From Acidobacteriota bacterium (GTDB taxonomy: Bacteria; Acidobacteriota; Terriglobia; Terriglobales; Acidobacteriaceae), in NCBI GenBank assembly GCA_021781255.1, contig JAJXXG010000753.1, forward strand, positions 1-8,755: a DNA stretch of 8,755 nucleotides, read 5' to 3'. Position numbers and translations under genes: made by a program. The notes below the pieces were generated by a model. It did no database searches. It was given only the letters and a program-made list of their open reading frames with translations, and was not told the origin of the DNA. The first letter of the stretch is position 1, and every line of letters begins with the position of its first letter. Below are positions 1 to 7,829 of this stretch, in pieces.

Positions 1-1
1 G

Positions 2-715
2 GCCGGCTTGCAGCCCTTCATGGTGGTGGGAACCTGCGGCACAACGGCAGCCGGAGTGATCGATCCGCTTGCCGCTTTGCACGCGTACTGCAAATCGGAA
101 GGACTTTGGTTCCACGTGGACGCCGCCTGGGGTGGCGCCGCGGCCATCTCTCCAGCGCTGAGGCCGCATCTGGCTGGCATTGAGCTGGCCGATTCCATCA
201 CGTGTGATGCCCACAAATGGCTCTCGGTCCCGATGGCTTGCGGCATGTTCTTCTGCCGTCATCGCTCCACGGTGGTAAGTACCTTCCACGTGCAAACCTC
301 CTACATGCCTCACAAGCACAGCGAGGAGGTACTCGATCCCTACACGAGCACCGTTCAATGGTCCCGGCGCTTCATTGGACTCAAGCTCTTCATGTCCCTG
401 GCGCACAACGGCGAATCGGGTTATGCCGCCATGATCGAGCATCAGACGCGTATGGGCGATCTCCTGCGCGCGCGCCTTGCGCAGTCCGGCTGGCAGATCG
501 CCAATCGTACTCCGCTGCCGGTCGTCTGCTTCACCCGGCCAGGGCTCGACATTCCGGCCTTGCTCGCGCGGCTCAAGGACGAGCAGATTGCATGGATGTC
601 GGAGACACGGTGCGCCGGGCAGCCTGTTTTGCGCGCCTGTGTCACCAGCTTTAAGACAAGTGAAGCGGACGTCCTGTCCGTAGTAGACGAACTCAATCGC
701 ATCGCAGCGCGCTGA
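2..715 (+). CDS. PLP-dependent group II amino-acid decarboxylase, C-terminal part (5' truncated by window edge)
   Basis: This is the C-terminal half of a pyridoxal-phosphate decarboxylase of the glutamate / aromatic-L-amino-acid / cysteine-sulfinate decarboxylase family, which releases CO2 from an amino acid to give an amine. The frame is open to the left edge, and the first visible residues (AGLQPFMVVGTCGTT) match the mid-domain strand and GTT turn of the family. HVDAAWGG (about codons 36-43 counted from base 8) carries the Asp that pairs with the PLP ring nitrogen. DAHKW (about codons 67-71) holds the Schiff-base lysine, at bases 215-217. The family usually has 450-500 residues, so about half is missing. 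The substrate cannot be told from this part. It ends 47 bases before metY on the same strand, so the two may share a transcript. The family call is secure; the substrate is open. Confidence 0.9.
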   Translation, partial: AGLQPFMVVGTCGTTAAGVIDPLAALHAYCKSEGLWFHVDAAWGGAAAISPALRPHLAGIELADSITCDAHKWLSVPMACGMFFCRHRSTVVSTFHVQTSYMPHKHSEEVLDPYTSTVQWSRRFIGLKLFMSLAHNGESGYAAMIEHQTRMGDLLRARLAQSGWQIANRTPLPVVCFTRPGLDIPALLARLKDEQIAWMSETRCAGQPVLRACVTSFKTSEADVLSVVDELNRIAAR

Positions 716-762
716 GTTGTTCGAGGCCGAAGATATCGTTTTGACTGCGAGAAAATGGTTCC

Positions 763-2046
763 ATGAAGCTTGAGACGCTTGCAATTCATGCCGGCTATGA
801 TGTGGAGCCAACGACGAAGGCTGTCGCCGTCCCCATCTATCAGACCGCATCGTATGCCTTCGACAGTGCCGAGCACGGTGCGGCCCTGTTCAACCTCGAG
901 GTGGAAGGTTACCGTTACACGCGAATCTCCAATCCAACCACACGCGTGCTGGAGCTGCGGGTCGCCGCGCTGGAGGGCGGCGAGGATGCAATGTGCGTTG
1001 CGACGGGACAGAGCGCGGTCTATTACGCCGCCGCGAATGTTGCGGGGATGGGCGACAATATTGTCTCCGTTCCCCAGCTGTACGGCACCACGCATACGGT
1101 CTTTGCTTATACGCTTCCCGGGCAGGGTGTCGCGGTGTGCTTCGCAAAGTCCGATGCGCCGGACGCCATGGAGGCATGTATCGATGACAAGACCCGCGCC
1201 ATCTTCTGCGAAAGCGTTGGCAATCCCGCCGGCAACATCTGCGACATTGAGGGCCTCGCTGCGGTAGCTCACAGGCACGGCATTCCTCTGATCGTCGACA
1301 ATACTGTAGCCTCGCCCGTTCTGCTGCGCCCCATCGAATATGGCGCGGACATCGTCGTTCACTCCCTCACGAAGTTTCTGGGCGGCCACGGAACCACGCT
1401 TGGCGGCGCCATTGTGGACAGCGGCAACTTCCCATGGAAGGAACATGCCGCGCGCTTCCCCGCATTTAACACGCCCGATCCGTCCTACCACGGCCTCATT
1501 TACACAGAACACTATGGCCGTTCGGCCTACCTCGGTCGTTGCCGCAGCGTCTACCTGCGCACAACCGGATCTGCGCTTGCGCCTTTCAGCGCGTTTCTCC
1601 TGTTGCAGGGTGTCGAGACCGTGGCGTTGCGCGTCGAGCGCCATGTGCAGAATGGCAGGCGCGTCGCCGAGTTTCTTCGCAACCATCCTAGCGTGGAGTG
1701 GGTCAACTACGCAGGCTTTCCCGAGAGTCCGTACTACGCATTGGCTCAAAAATACTTGAAAGGCCAGGCCTGCTCGCTCATCGCGTTCGGCGTTCGCGGC
1801 GGCTACCCCGCAGCCGTCCGGTTCTATGACGCGCTTAAGCTCGTCAAGCGTCTCGTCAATTTAGGCGATGCGAAATCGCTGGCCTGCCACCCCGCTTCGA
1901 CAACGCACCGGCAGATGTCGGCCGAGGAGCAGAAACGCGCCGGCGTCACACCTTCCATGATCCGGCTGAGCGTCGGCATCGAACATGCCGACGATATCCT
2001 CGAAGATCTGGATCAGGCAATGCGCGCTGCCGCAGACACTGCGTGA
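763..2046 (+). CDS. metY: O-acetylhomoserine sulfhydrylase (O-acetylhomoserine aminocarboxypropyltransferase)
   Basis: A cytosolic PLP enzyme of the Cys/Met-metabolism gamma-family that converts O-acylhomoserine and sulfide to homocysteine, the direct-sulfhydrylation route to methionine. The 427-residue length is typical of MetY and longer than MetB/MetC/MetZ (about 390-400). Visible signatures: YRYTRISNPT (residues 50-59) with phosphate-binding Tyr and Arg; TGQSA (81-85); SVGNPAG (151-157); VDNT (178-181), whose Asp contacts the pyridine nitrogen; SLTKFLGGHGT (201-211) with the PLP lysine K204; and HPASTTH (about 377-383) near the C-terminus. The ATG at 763 has only a weak purine-rich stretch upstream (GAGAAAA about 8 bases away), but it begins exactly at the family's N-terminal KLETLAIHAG motif. 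The next gene is a MetA-type homoserine acyltransferase, which would supply its substrate. O-succinylhomoserine as substrate is not excluded. Confidence 0.93.
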   Translation: MKLETLAIHAGYDVEPTTKAVAVPIYQTASYAFDSAEHGAALFNLEVEGYRYTRISNPTTRVLELRVAALEGGEDAMCVATGQSAVYYAAANVAGMGDNIVSVPQLYGTTHTVFAYTLPGQGVAVCFAKSDAPDAMEACIDDKTRAIFCESVGNPAGNICDIEGLAAVAHRHGIPLIVDNTVASPVLLRPIEYGADIVVHSLTKFLGGHGTTLGGAIVDSGNFPWKEHAARFPAFNTPDPSYHGLIYTEHYGRSAYLGRCRSVYLRTTGSALAPFSAFLLLQGVETVALRVERHVQNGRRVAEFLRNHPSVEWVNYAGFPESPYYALAQKYLKGQACSLIAFGVRGGYPAAVRFYDALKLVKRLVNLGDAKSLACHPASTTHRQMSAEEQKRAGVTPSMIRLSVGIEHADDILEDLDQAMRAAADTA

Positions 2047-2092
2047 GCGCGCAGATGCCTTCTTTGCTTTGATTGCGAGTTATTGGTTGCCT

Positions 2093-3148
2093 ATGCCACT
2101 CTGTCTGATTTCCAAACAATCGCGTTGTCACGGCCGACCCTGTACCTTCCTGAGCGAGCACGCGCAGGAGACACGAGAGGGTATCTCCGGACGGCCCAAA
2201 GTTGCCATTGGACTGGTCAACAATATGCCCGATGGTGCGCTGGAGCAAACCGAGCGCCAGTTTGTCACTCTGCTCACGGCCGCTGTCCAGGAGATCGACG
2301 TCTGCCTCGGGTTGTATGCCATGCCCGATGTGCCTCGCAGCGAAGCAGGCGTCAGCATCGTGGATGAAAAATATCTCAGCGTCGATCAACTCTGGGATAT
2401 GCGCCTCGACGCGCTAATCGTCACCGGCCGCGAGCCCCTCTCACCCACGCTGCAGGAAGAGCCCTACTGGCCTGTCTTCACGCGGCTCTTCGACTGGGCG
2501 CAGGAGCGCACTTACTCCACAGTCTGGTCTTGCCTGGCTGCCCACGCAGCCGTCCTCTATCGCGATGGAATCGGCAGAGTCCGAAGGGGCGCCAAGGCTT
2601 CGGGCATCTTTGAATGCACGCAGGATTCCCGGCACCGTCTGCTGGACGGGGTTCCACCCAGATTTCACCTGCCCCACTCACGCTGGAACACGCTGAGCCA
2701 GGATTCCCTGCGCGCCAGCGGCTATACCATCTTGAGCCACACCAGCGCGGGGGATGTGGACATCTTTGTCCGGCAGGACAAGAGCCTGTTTCTTTACTTT
2801 CAGGGGCATCCGGAGTATGAAGCCAATACACTCCTGCTCGAATACCGCCGCGACATCGGGCGCTATGGCAGAGGCGAGTCGGCGGTATACCCGTGCATCC
2901 CGGAAAACTACTTTGATCCAGATCTCACCGCCCGGCTGAGTGCACTCCAGCCTGTCGCCAATGGCCACAGGCGCAGCGACCATCTGGCACAAGCTAACGC
3001 ATTGCTTGAATCGGCAACCGCGCAGAATCTCTGGTTCTCAACGGCCGTGCAGGTCTACAAGAATTGGTTACAATCCGTCCTGACACTGAAAGCGCAGGAG
3101 ACGGCGCCACCAATCCAGCCGCTCCATTCCATCGCGATGCACGTCTAA
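2093..3148 (+). CDS. metA: MetA-family homoserine O-acyltransferase (acetyl- or succinyl-)
   Basis: This enzyme acylates homoserine, the first committed step of methionine synthesis, and feeds the adjacent MetY. The conserved domain starts at KVAIGLVNNMPD and has the MetA/HTS class-I-glutamine-amidotransferase-like fold. Counting from an upstream in-frame ATG at 1985, the catalytic Cys is C183 (STVWSCLAAHA) and the His/Glu pair is H275/E277 (QGHPEYE). The Cys-His spacing of 92 is close to that in E. coli MetA (C142/H235). Starting at 1985 would overlap metY by 62 bases and add 36 residues that do not look conserved. ATG 2093 gives 351 residues and a 46-base gap to metY. TTG 2087 has a GCGAG about 7 bases upstream and is another option. 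Against about 309 residues in E. coli MetA, the protein has an extended C-terminal tail. The substrate-specificity loop is atypical (TGREPLSPTLQEEPYW), so acetyl versus succinyl donor is not settled. Pairing with MetY favours acetyl. Confidence 0.85.
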   Translation: MPLCLISKQSRCHGRPCTFLSEHAQETREGISGRPKVAIGLVNNMPDGALEQTERQFVTLLTAAVQEIDVCLGLYAMPDVPRSEAGVSIVDEKYLSVDQLWDMRLDALIVTGREPLSPTLQEEPYWPVFTRLFDWAQERTYSTVWSCLAAHAAVLYRDGIGRVRRGAKASGIFECTQDSRHRLLDGVPPRFHLPHSRWNTLSQDSLRASGYTILSHTSAGDVDIFVRQDKSLFLYFQGHPEYEANTLLLEYRRDIGRYGRGESAVYPCIPENYFDPDLTARLSALQPVANGHRRSDHLAQANALLESATAQNLWFSTAVQVYKNWLQSVLTLKAQETAPPIQPLHSIAMHV

Positions 3149-3205
3149 CGTGGCGGCGGCGCTCGGTATGCTGCCCTTCCCGCATGCGAGTTTCTGCACC
3201 GGGCG

Positions 3206-4594
3206 TTAGGAGCCCAGCACTGCCCGCACAGCCTGCCGGAGCGACTCGACGATTCGTTGTACCTCAGACTCTGCAATGACGAGCGGCGGCGCGAACAGGA
3301 TCTGATCGCCGGCAGCCGGGTGCGAACCGTCCGTTCCACGAGTCCGGGTCAGGATTCCAAGCCTCTTCAATTCCGCCTTGATGCGCGGTCCTACCTTGTC
3401 GGCGGCGGCGAAGTTCTCCTTGGTGGCCTTGTCCTGGACAAATTCCACTGCTGCAAGCAAGCCCTTGCCTCCACGAATATCGCCTACATGCGGATGCTCG
3501 GCAAGCGTCTCCTTCAGACCGTCCCGCAGCGCATGCCCCATCCGGGTAGAGTTCTCCAGCAGGCCCTCGCTCTCGAGGATGCGAATGTTTTCAAGCGCGA
3601 CCGCGCAGCAGGTCGGCTGGCCTGAATTGGTATAGCCGTGCATCCAGCGATCCGCGGGCGCAACAGACTCGATGGCATCGCGCACCTTTTGCGTGATGAG
3701 CATCCCACCCAGCGGCAGATACCCCGACGTGACCCCTTTTGCAAACGTGCAAATGTCCGGCGTAACGCCCCAGTGCTCCATCCCAAACCATCGGCCGGTG
3801 CGGCCAAATCCCGTCACAATCTCATCGGCAATCAGCAGCACATCGTATTTGTCACACACTGCGCGGACCAGGGGCCAGTAGTCCTCGGTTGGATAAATTA
3901 CCCCGCCTGCGCCATGAATCGGCTCGCCAATGAAGGCGGCAATCGTTTCCGGACCTTCACGGAGAATCGCTTCTTCCAGTTCCCGCGCCGCGGCTTGGCC
4001 GATGGTTTCGCCGGGCCTCGCTCCCTGAAAGCGGTAGGGATAGCAGGTCTGGATGTGGACAAAGCCGGGGATCCGCGGCTCGAACATCTTCCAGTACGCC
4101 GGAATGCCCGTAGCGCTCATCGTTTGCAGTGTTGCGCCGTGATAGGCGTACTGGCGCGCGATCACCTTCAGCTTGCCGGTTTTGCCGAGCGCCTTCCAGT
4201 AGAAGCGTGCGGTCTTCAGGGCAGCCTCGTTCGCTTCTGCGCCGCCCGAGGCGAAGAATACCGCCGCCATGCCAGGCGCAAGCTGCATAAGCCGTTCCGC
4301 CAGTCGAATCGATGGCGTCGTGGTCGTCCCGGCATAGCCGGAATAGTAGGCAAGGCTGCGCATTTGGGCCGCAGCGGCATCGGCCAGTTCTGTCCGGCCA
4401 TAGCCAATATTTACGTTCCACAGGCTGGAAAGGCCATCGATATAGCGATGCCCCTCCGCATCCTCCACCTCCACGCCCTTTCCGCCCGTAATCACAATCT
4501 GCTCTGCAACGTCCGAAGGGTGATGGAGAGAATGGATTTGGTGTTTCTTGTCTGCCTCGGTCCAGTTTGCGGTCAAGGTGCTCGCCTCCGTCAT
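3206..4594 (-). CDS. Class III PLP-dependent aminotransferase (omega-transaminase family)
   Basis: A 462-residue fold-type I aminotransferase of class III, the group with beta-alanine:pyruvate, taurine:pyruvate, putrescine and amine:pyruvate transaminases. It moves an amino group between an amine or omega-amino acid and a keto acid such as pyruvate. Visible motifs: SSLWNVNIGYGR (56-67) at the substrate pocket; FASGGAEANEAALK (114-127) for PLP phosphate binding; YAYHGAT (149-155); GEPIHGAGG (223-231); ADEIVTGFGRTG (256-267) with the ring-nitrogen Asp D257; FAKGVTSGYLPLGG (284-297) with the Schiff-base lysine K286. The SSLWNVNIGYGR block and overall pattern are close to the Chromobacterium/Vibrio omega-transaminases as I remember them. 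Length is normal and intact. The start is ATG (complement of 4592-4594), with no strong Shine-Dalgarno. It converges with the MetA gene, 57 bases apart, and diverges from the GNAT gene, so it is a separate unit. The exact substrate is unknown. Confidence 0.9.
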   Translation of the reverse strand: MTEASTLTANWTEADKKHQIHSLHHPSDVAEQIVITGGKGVEVEDAEGHRYIDGLSSLWNVNIGYGRTELADAAAAQMRSLAYYSGYAGTTTTPSIRLAERLMQLAPGMAAVFFASGGAEANEAALKTARFYWKALGKTGKLKVIARQYAYHGATLQTMSATGIPAYWKMFEPRIPGFVHIQTCYPYRFQGARPGETIGQAAARELEEAILREGPETIAAFIGEPIHGAGGVIYPTEDYWPLVRAVCDKYDVLLIADEIVTGFGRTGRWFGMEHWGVTPDICTFAKGVTSGYLPLGGMLITQKVRDAIESVAPADRWMHGYTNSGQPTCCAVALENIRILESEGLLENSTRMGHALRDGLKETLAEHPHVGDIRGGKGLLAAVEFVQDKATKENFAAADKVGPRIKAELKRLGILTRTRGTDGSHPAAGDQILFAPPLVIAESEVQRIVESLRQAVRAVLGS

Positions 4595-4775
4595 CGGGAA
4601 CTTACGGACAGCTTAATCTACAGAGCGGTAAGGGTGTCTCGGCAGTAGTTGAAAGTTGAGCGGCGGCTTAACCCGGCTCTGTTGGCAGATCAAATCACGG
4701 CAGGTCAAGATTTCCGAAAGTCTTCGTGCTTACTTTTCGGCGCGAGAATATCCGCACGTCTCTTTGGGGAAAGCA
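4595..4775. other. Intergenic gap between divergent genes; composition boundary
   Basis: The gap separates the - strand transaminase from the + strand GNAT-type gene if the latter starts at GTG 4776. It should hold promoters for both directions, but I see no convincing -35/-10 pair. TTGGCA at 4681-4686 followed 17 bases later by TCAAGA is the best + strand candidate and is poor. The reading frame of the GNAT gene stays open back to a TTG at 4656, but those 40 codons do not look like conserved protein. Base composition drops to the right of this gap. Confidence 0.4.
4766..4770 (+). promoter_or_regulatory. Ribosome binding site deciding the GNAT gene start
   Basis: GGGGA followed by AAGCA sits 5 bases upstream of the in-frame GTG at 4776. 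The alternative TTG at 4656 has only a weak AAAG next to it. The GNAT fold (MITRTLSPSVVDF) begins directly at the GTG. Together these favour the 326-residue product. Confidence 0.5.
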
Positions 4776-5756
4776 GTGATCACAAGGACTCTATCTCCCA
4801 GTGTAGTTGATTTTCGGGGCGAATTCGACATGCTTGCGAGTATGATGCAAGAGTCGTGGGCAGAAAACCCAAATCCGCCACTGCGTTATACTCAGTGCTT
4901 TCTCCGCTCCATTTTCGAATATCCGGGAAGCACATTTGCTCTTGCACCCACCGTATACAAGATGGATCAGAAAGGCATTCTCGGATTTGTTGCAGGATTT
5001 CCTCGCTTTGCTGTTTGGGAGGGTAAGCCTACTAAGCTGGTGTTAATCAGTTTTCTTACGGCGGCAAAATCCGTGAAGGGATCTGGTCTTGGTCTCCTCC
5101 TCCTCGTTGACTTGGTAAATCGCGCTAGGGAAGAGGGATTTGATGGCGTGATTAATTTCTGCGTGGAGGGAGACGGCATGGACAAGTGCATGCCCTACTT
5201 TTCGCGAGCTATGTGCCTGAATACGGAGCGAATCTTTACGGTCAATTACCTCGTTCGCCTATTGCATTCGAAAGGCCCTCTTCGGGATGAAAGAATCGAT
5301 GATTCTGACATTGACCTTTTCCTTGAGCTGAGTGCGAACATCAACGCCGATGTAAAGCTTTCCCGCGTTTGGTCGCGTGCGGAGGCGGATTGGCAATGTC
5401 GTGAACGCGCGGGTTCAATCACTATCAGTCTACGCAACGGGCAGCATGCAGGAATGATTACCGGCTACATAATGGAGGATGGGTCAAACGCCCAGGTAAG
5501 AGTAGCAATTCTCGACGACATACTATGGGGAGATCTTTCGGAAGCTGAGCGTGAGCAGCTACTGGATCGCTTTCTCCGGGTTGCCGCCTTTCGCGGAGCC
5601 CGAATCGCAACATGCCCAGTCTTAGGGTGTGCTTCCCTAACGCCCCTCGAAAGCCTGAGATTTAGAAGATCAGGGAGAGTACTTCATACCTACCTTACCC
5701 TCTGGAATGGCATGCAACCCTCCTTGGTGGAAAAGCTATATCTTGACATTCTTTGA
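4776..5756 (+). CDS. GNAT-type acyltransferase, probably with two GNAT-like halves
   Basis: A soluble protein of 326 residues from GTG 4776 (366 from TTG 4656). The first half has GNAT features: an N-terminal strand and helix (ITRTLSPSVVDFRGEFDMLASMM), then the acetyl-CoA pyrophosphate loop KGSGLG (residues 101-106), a K-x-x-G-x-G form of motif A, followed by a long helix (LLLLVDLVNRAREEG) and a strand (GVINFCVEGD). The second half (about 195-310) again looks GNAT-like: strands (SITISLRNGQHAGMITGYI), a helix (EAEREQLLDRFLRVAAFRG), a strand (ARIATCPVLG) and a closing strand (GRVLHTYLTLW). It lacks an obvious CoA loop. I do not recognise a named family and the acceptor is unknown. There are no signal peptide or membrane segments. 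It sits 182 bases upstream of the adenylation/carrier genes in the same direction and shares their lower GC, so it may act on the same product. A Fem-like tandem-GNAT aminoacyl transferase is a speculative alternative. Confidence 0.65.
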   Translation: MITRTLSPSVVDFRGEFDMLASMMQESWAENPNPPLRYTQCFLRSIFEYPGSTFALAPTVYKMDQKGILGFVAGFPRFAVWEGKPTKLVLISFLTAAKSVKGSGLGLLLLVDLVNRAREEGFDGVINFCVEGDGMDKCMPYFSRAMCLNTERIFTVNYLVRLLHSKGPLRDERIDDSDIDLFLELSANINADVKLSRVWSRAEADWQCRERAGSITISLRNGQHAGMITGYIMEDGSNAQVRVAILDDILWGDLSEAEREQLLDRFLRVAAFRGARIATCPVLGCASLTPLESLRFRRSGRVLHTYLTLWNGMQPSLVEKLYLDIL

Positions 5757-5938
5757 CCGGACCTTCAATGGATCTCAGCACACTAGACCCTTAGGGACAG
5801 TAAGTTCTGGTGCAGGTTTGTGAAGCCTCAGGAAAGCCTCCACAGATAGCAACTCAGATATTCAGGGCCACGCATCCGATCTTGAGTCCTTTTTAAGCAA
5901 CGAAAATACAGTTAGACCATCTGCTTGATTGAGAGATC
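5757..5938. other. 182-base intergenic region, possible promoter
   Basis: There is no gene here. AAGCCTC occurs twice, 11 bases apart (5823-5829 and 5834-5840), and CCCTTAGGG (5788-5796) is a short near-palindrome. TTGAGT at 5882-5887 followed after 17 bases by AATACA is a weak sigma70-like candidate for the downstream operon. No clear terminator hairpin with a T-run was seen after the GNAT gene. Confidence 0.3.
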
Positions 5939-7579
5939 GTGAAGGGAGGCACTGATAGATTGGCATCGCTACGCGAGAGAATTGGTCTTTGGCAGGGCTT
6001 TGTGTCCTCGGCGGCCCGGTTTCCGAAAAGGCCCGCGATCATGGTTGAAGGGAAGGAGCTCTCGTACGAGCAACTATTCGAGATTGCACGTCGGATTGCT
6101 GTAACACTCCAAGAGTACCCCGAGTTTTGCACCCCAGCTCTGACCGCTGTTTTCGCCTATCGTTCGACGACCGCATTCGCTGGAGTCTTAGGAGCATTGC
6201 TGGCAGGTAATGGATATGTCCCGCTAAATCGAACTTTCCCCGTTGGCCGGACGCAGATAATGTTTGCACGCTCCGAGAGCCGCTCCGTCATCGTAGACTC
6301 GCAGTCAATTCCCCAACTCGATGCACTGTTAGAGTGCGCAACCCGGCCAGTCTTGGTGATTTTGCCGGACGTATCCAATGTGAGCACTCTGCGTTCTAAA
6401 TGGCCTTCTCATCATTTTGTTGGCGATCTTGACTTGAAGCGGGCGTCGATGTGGCGGGAACCCGCTCAGAACCTCGATGCTATTGCTTACCTGCTGTTTA
6501 CATCTGGGAGCACGGGGGTTCCCAAGGGCGTCATGGTTGCGGTCCGTAATGTGCTTGCTTTCCTTGAATATATGGTGGCCCGCTATCAGATTACCGAGGA
6601 AGACCGCTTTTCTCAAATGTTCGACATGACGTTCGATCTGTCAGCTTTCGACATGTTTGTCTGCTGGGAGCGCGGTGCATGTCTTTGCTGCGCCCCCCAA
6701 AAGGCGCTGGTGAGTCCGGGCGGATTCATTCGGGAACATGCACTCACGGTCTGGTTCTCAGTTCCGTCAACTGCTGCCTTCATGAAGAAGCTAGGGCTCT
6801 TGAAGCCAGGACGCTATCCCTCGCTCCGTCTGAGCTTATTTTGCGGAGAACCTCTTCCCGTTTCTTCGGTCGCTGCATGGTCAGAAGCAGCGCCTAACTC
6901 TCTGATCGAAAACCTCTATGGTCCCACTGAGCTTACTATTGCCTGTGCGCTCTACAGGTGGGACCAGACGCAATCGTGCGGAGAATCCGAATCGGGCATC
7001 GTACCCATCGGGTACCCTTTTCCAGACATGAAAGTGCTGATCGTCAACGAGGGTTTGATGGAGGTCGCTCCAGGTGAGGATGGCGAATTATTGATGAACG
7101 GACCTCAGATGTCACTCGGCTACTGGAAGGACCCGGACAAAACTGCTGTCTCCTTTCTTACACCACCCGGTCAGAGCGACGTTTTTTACCGGACCGGCGA
7201 TCGTGTTCGCCGACCTGCGGGCAACAGACCGATGACTCACTTGGGGAGGATCGATTTTCAGGTCAAGGTGTTCGGGCACCGGGTCGAACTTGGAGAAGTT
7301 GAGGCAAAGGTTCGCGACTTGTGCGGTTTGGACGGAGTGGTAGCAGTGGGGTGGCCTGTAACGGAAAGTGGTTGCGAAGGTATCGAAGTGTTCGTCGAGG
7401 GAGAGCAGGTGGAGATTGCAAAGCTTCGGAGCCAAATTGCAGCATCGGTTCCGGGGTACATGGCTCCAAGAAGGTTTCATTTTTATAATCGGCTGCCCCG
7501 TACCGCAAATGGAAAGTTCGATAGGACAGAAATGCTAAGAATGCTGAAAGAGAGTAAGAGTCCCAATGACCCAGAATGA
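5939..7579 (+). CDS. Stand-alone DltA-like amino-acid adenylation enzyme (carrier-protein ligase)
   Basis: An AMP-forming ligase that activates a carboxylic acid with ATP, most likely an amino acid, and loads it onto a carrier-protein thiol. The whole adenylation domain and its C-terminal lid are present (546 residues). Core motifs: A3 LFTSGSTGVPKG (186-197); A4 FDLSAFDMF (232-240) with the amino-group-binding Asp D233; LFCGEPLP (300-307); A5 NLYGPTE (325-331); A6 GELLMNGPQMSLGYW (382-396); A7 YRTGD (417-421); A8 GRIDFQVKVFGHRVELGEVE (436-455); A10 catalytic lysine K526 in RTANGK. The FDLS and LFCGE segments and the GRIDFQ-K-G-R-E pattern resemble DltA (D-alanine:carrier ligase) more than modular NRPS domains. 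GTG 5939 has a close GAGAG upstream. TTG 5960, with GGGAGG 10 bases upstream, is an equally good start. It overlaps the carrier gene by 14 bases. There are no condensation or thioesterase domains. A non-amino-acid substrate is less likely because D233 is kept. Confidence 0.85.
   Translation: MKGGTDRLASLRERIGLWQGFVSSAARFPKRPAIMVEGKELSYEQLFEIARRIAVTLQEYPEFCTPALTAVFAYRSTTAFAGVLGALLAGNGYVPLNRTFPVGRTQIMFARSESRSVIVDSQSIPQLDALLECATRPVLVILPDVSNVSTLRSKWPSHHFVGDLDLKRASMWREPAQNLDAIAYLLFTSGSTGVPKGVMVAVRNVLAFLEYMVARYQITEEDRFSQMFDMTFDLSAFDMFVCWERGACLCCAPQKALVSPGGFIREHALTVWFSVPSTAAFMKKLGLLKPGRYPSLRLSLFCGEPLPVSSVAAWSEAAPNSLIENLYGPTELTIACALYRWDQTQSCGESESGIVPIGYPFPDMKVLIVNEGLMEVAPGEDGELLMNGPQMSLGYWKDPDKTAVSFLTPPGQSDVFYRTGDRVRRPAGNRPMTHLGRIDFQVKVFGHRVELGEVEAKVRDLCGLDGVVAVGWPVTESGCEGIEVFVEGEQVEIAKLRSQIAASVPGYMAPRRFHFYNRLPRTANGKFDRTEMLRMLKESKSPNDPE
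5944..5949 (+). promoter_or_regulatory. Candidate Shine-Dalgarno for an internal TTG start of the adenylation gene
   Basis: GGGAGG lies 10 bases before an in-frame TTG at 5960. It is the strongest purine signal near this gene start. If used, the first seven residues from GTG 5939 are not translated. Confidence 0.35.
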
Positions 7580-7829
7580 AGTCCAAACCTTCATTGTTCG
7601 GTATCTTAACTCCCGCTCGGATTCGGGTGGCCGCGAGCAATGTTCTGAATTGCCAGAGGACTGTGATTTGTTGCTCTCCGGAATTGTTGATTCGCTTGGA
7701 CTGCTGCAAATCTTAAATGCTCTGCAGGAGGCCATTGGTAAGGAGATCGATTTTGATGCACTCAGTTCCGAAGATCTCACAATTGTCGGCCCGCTCTCCA
7801 AGTTTGTCGCAGATAAATCGAAGGAATGA
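7566..7829 (+). CDS. Acyl/peptidyl carrier protein (DltC-like)
   Basis: An 87-residue carrier protein. The segment LLLSGIVDSLGLLQILNAL (36-54) holds the DSL phosphopantetheine site with S43 at the start of helix II, the usual place for a carrier protein of about 80-90 residues. The rest is acidic and helical, with a helix III region LSSEDLTIVGPLSKFV. After attachment of 4'-phosphopantetheine by a PPTase, none of which is in this window, it would carry the acid activated by the upstream adenylation enzyme. Its ATG overlaps the upstream gene's end by 14 bases, and its TGA overlaps the next gene's ATG in an ATGA junction. This strongly suggests translational coupling and matched amounts of ligase and carrier. 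It could be called ACP or PCP; its partner favours aminoacyl loading. Confidence 0.87.
   Translation: MTQNEVQTFIVRYLNSRSDSGGREQCSELPEDCDLLLSGIVDSLGLLQILNALQEAIGKEIDFDALSSEDLTIVGPLSKFVADKSKE

Noticed and set aside
716..762. SAM riboswitch or other leader control upstream of metY
   Set aside because: Only 47 bases separate the decarboxylase stop from the metY start, too short for a SAM aptamer, and no hairpin series is visible.
442..1749. Long antisense open frame (435 codons) across the decarboxylase end and metY
   Set aside because: It lies opposite two clearly conserved genes, crosses their boundary and shows no recognisable domain. It is a by-product of high GC codon bias.
3149..3205. Shared terminator between the convergent MetA and transaminase genes
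   Set aside because: CGCATGCG is a palindrome, but there is no stem of useful length followed by a T-run on either strand.
3638..4648. 336-codon + strand open frame opposite the transaminase
   Set aside because: The reverse strand encodes a complete class III aminotransferase with all motifs, and this frame shows no domain.
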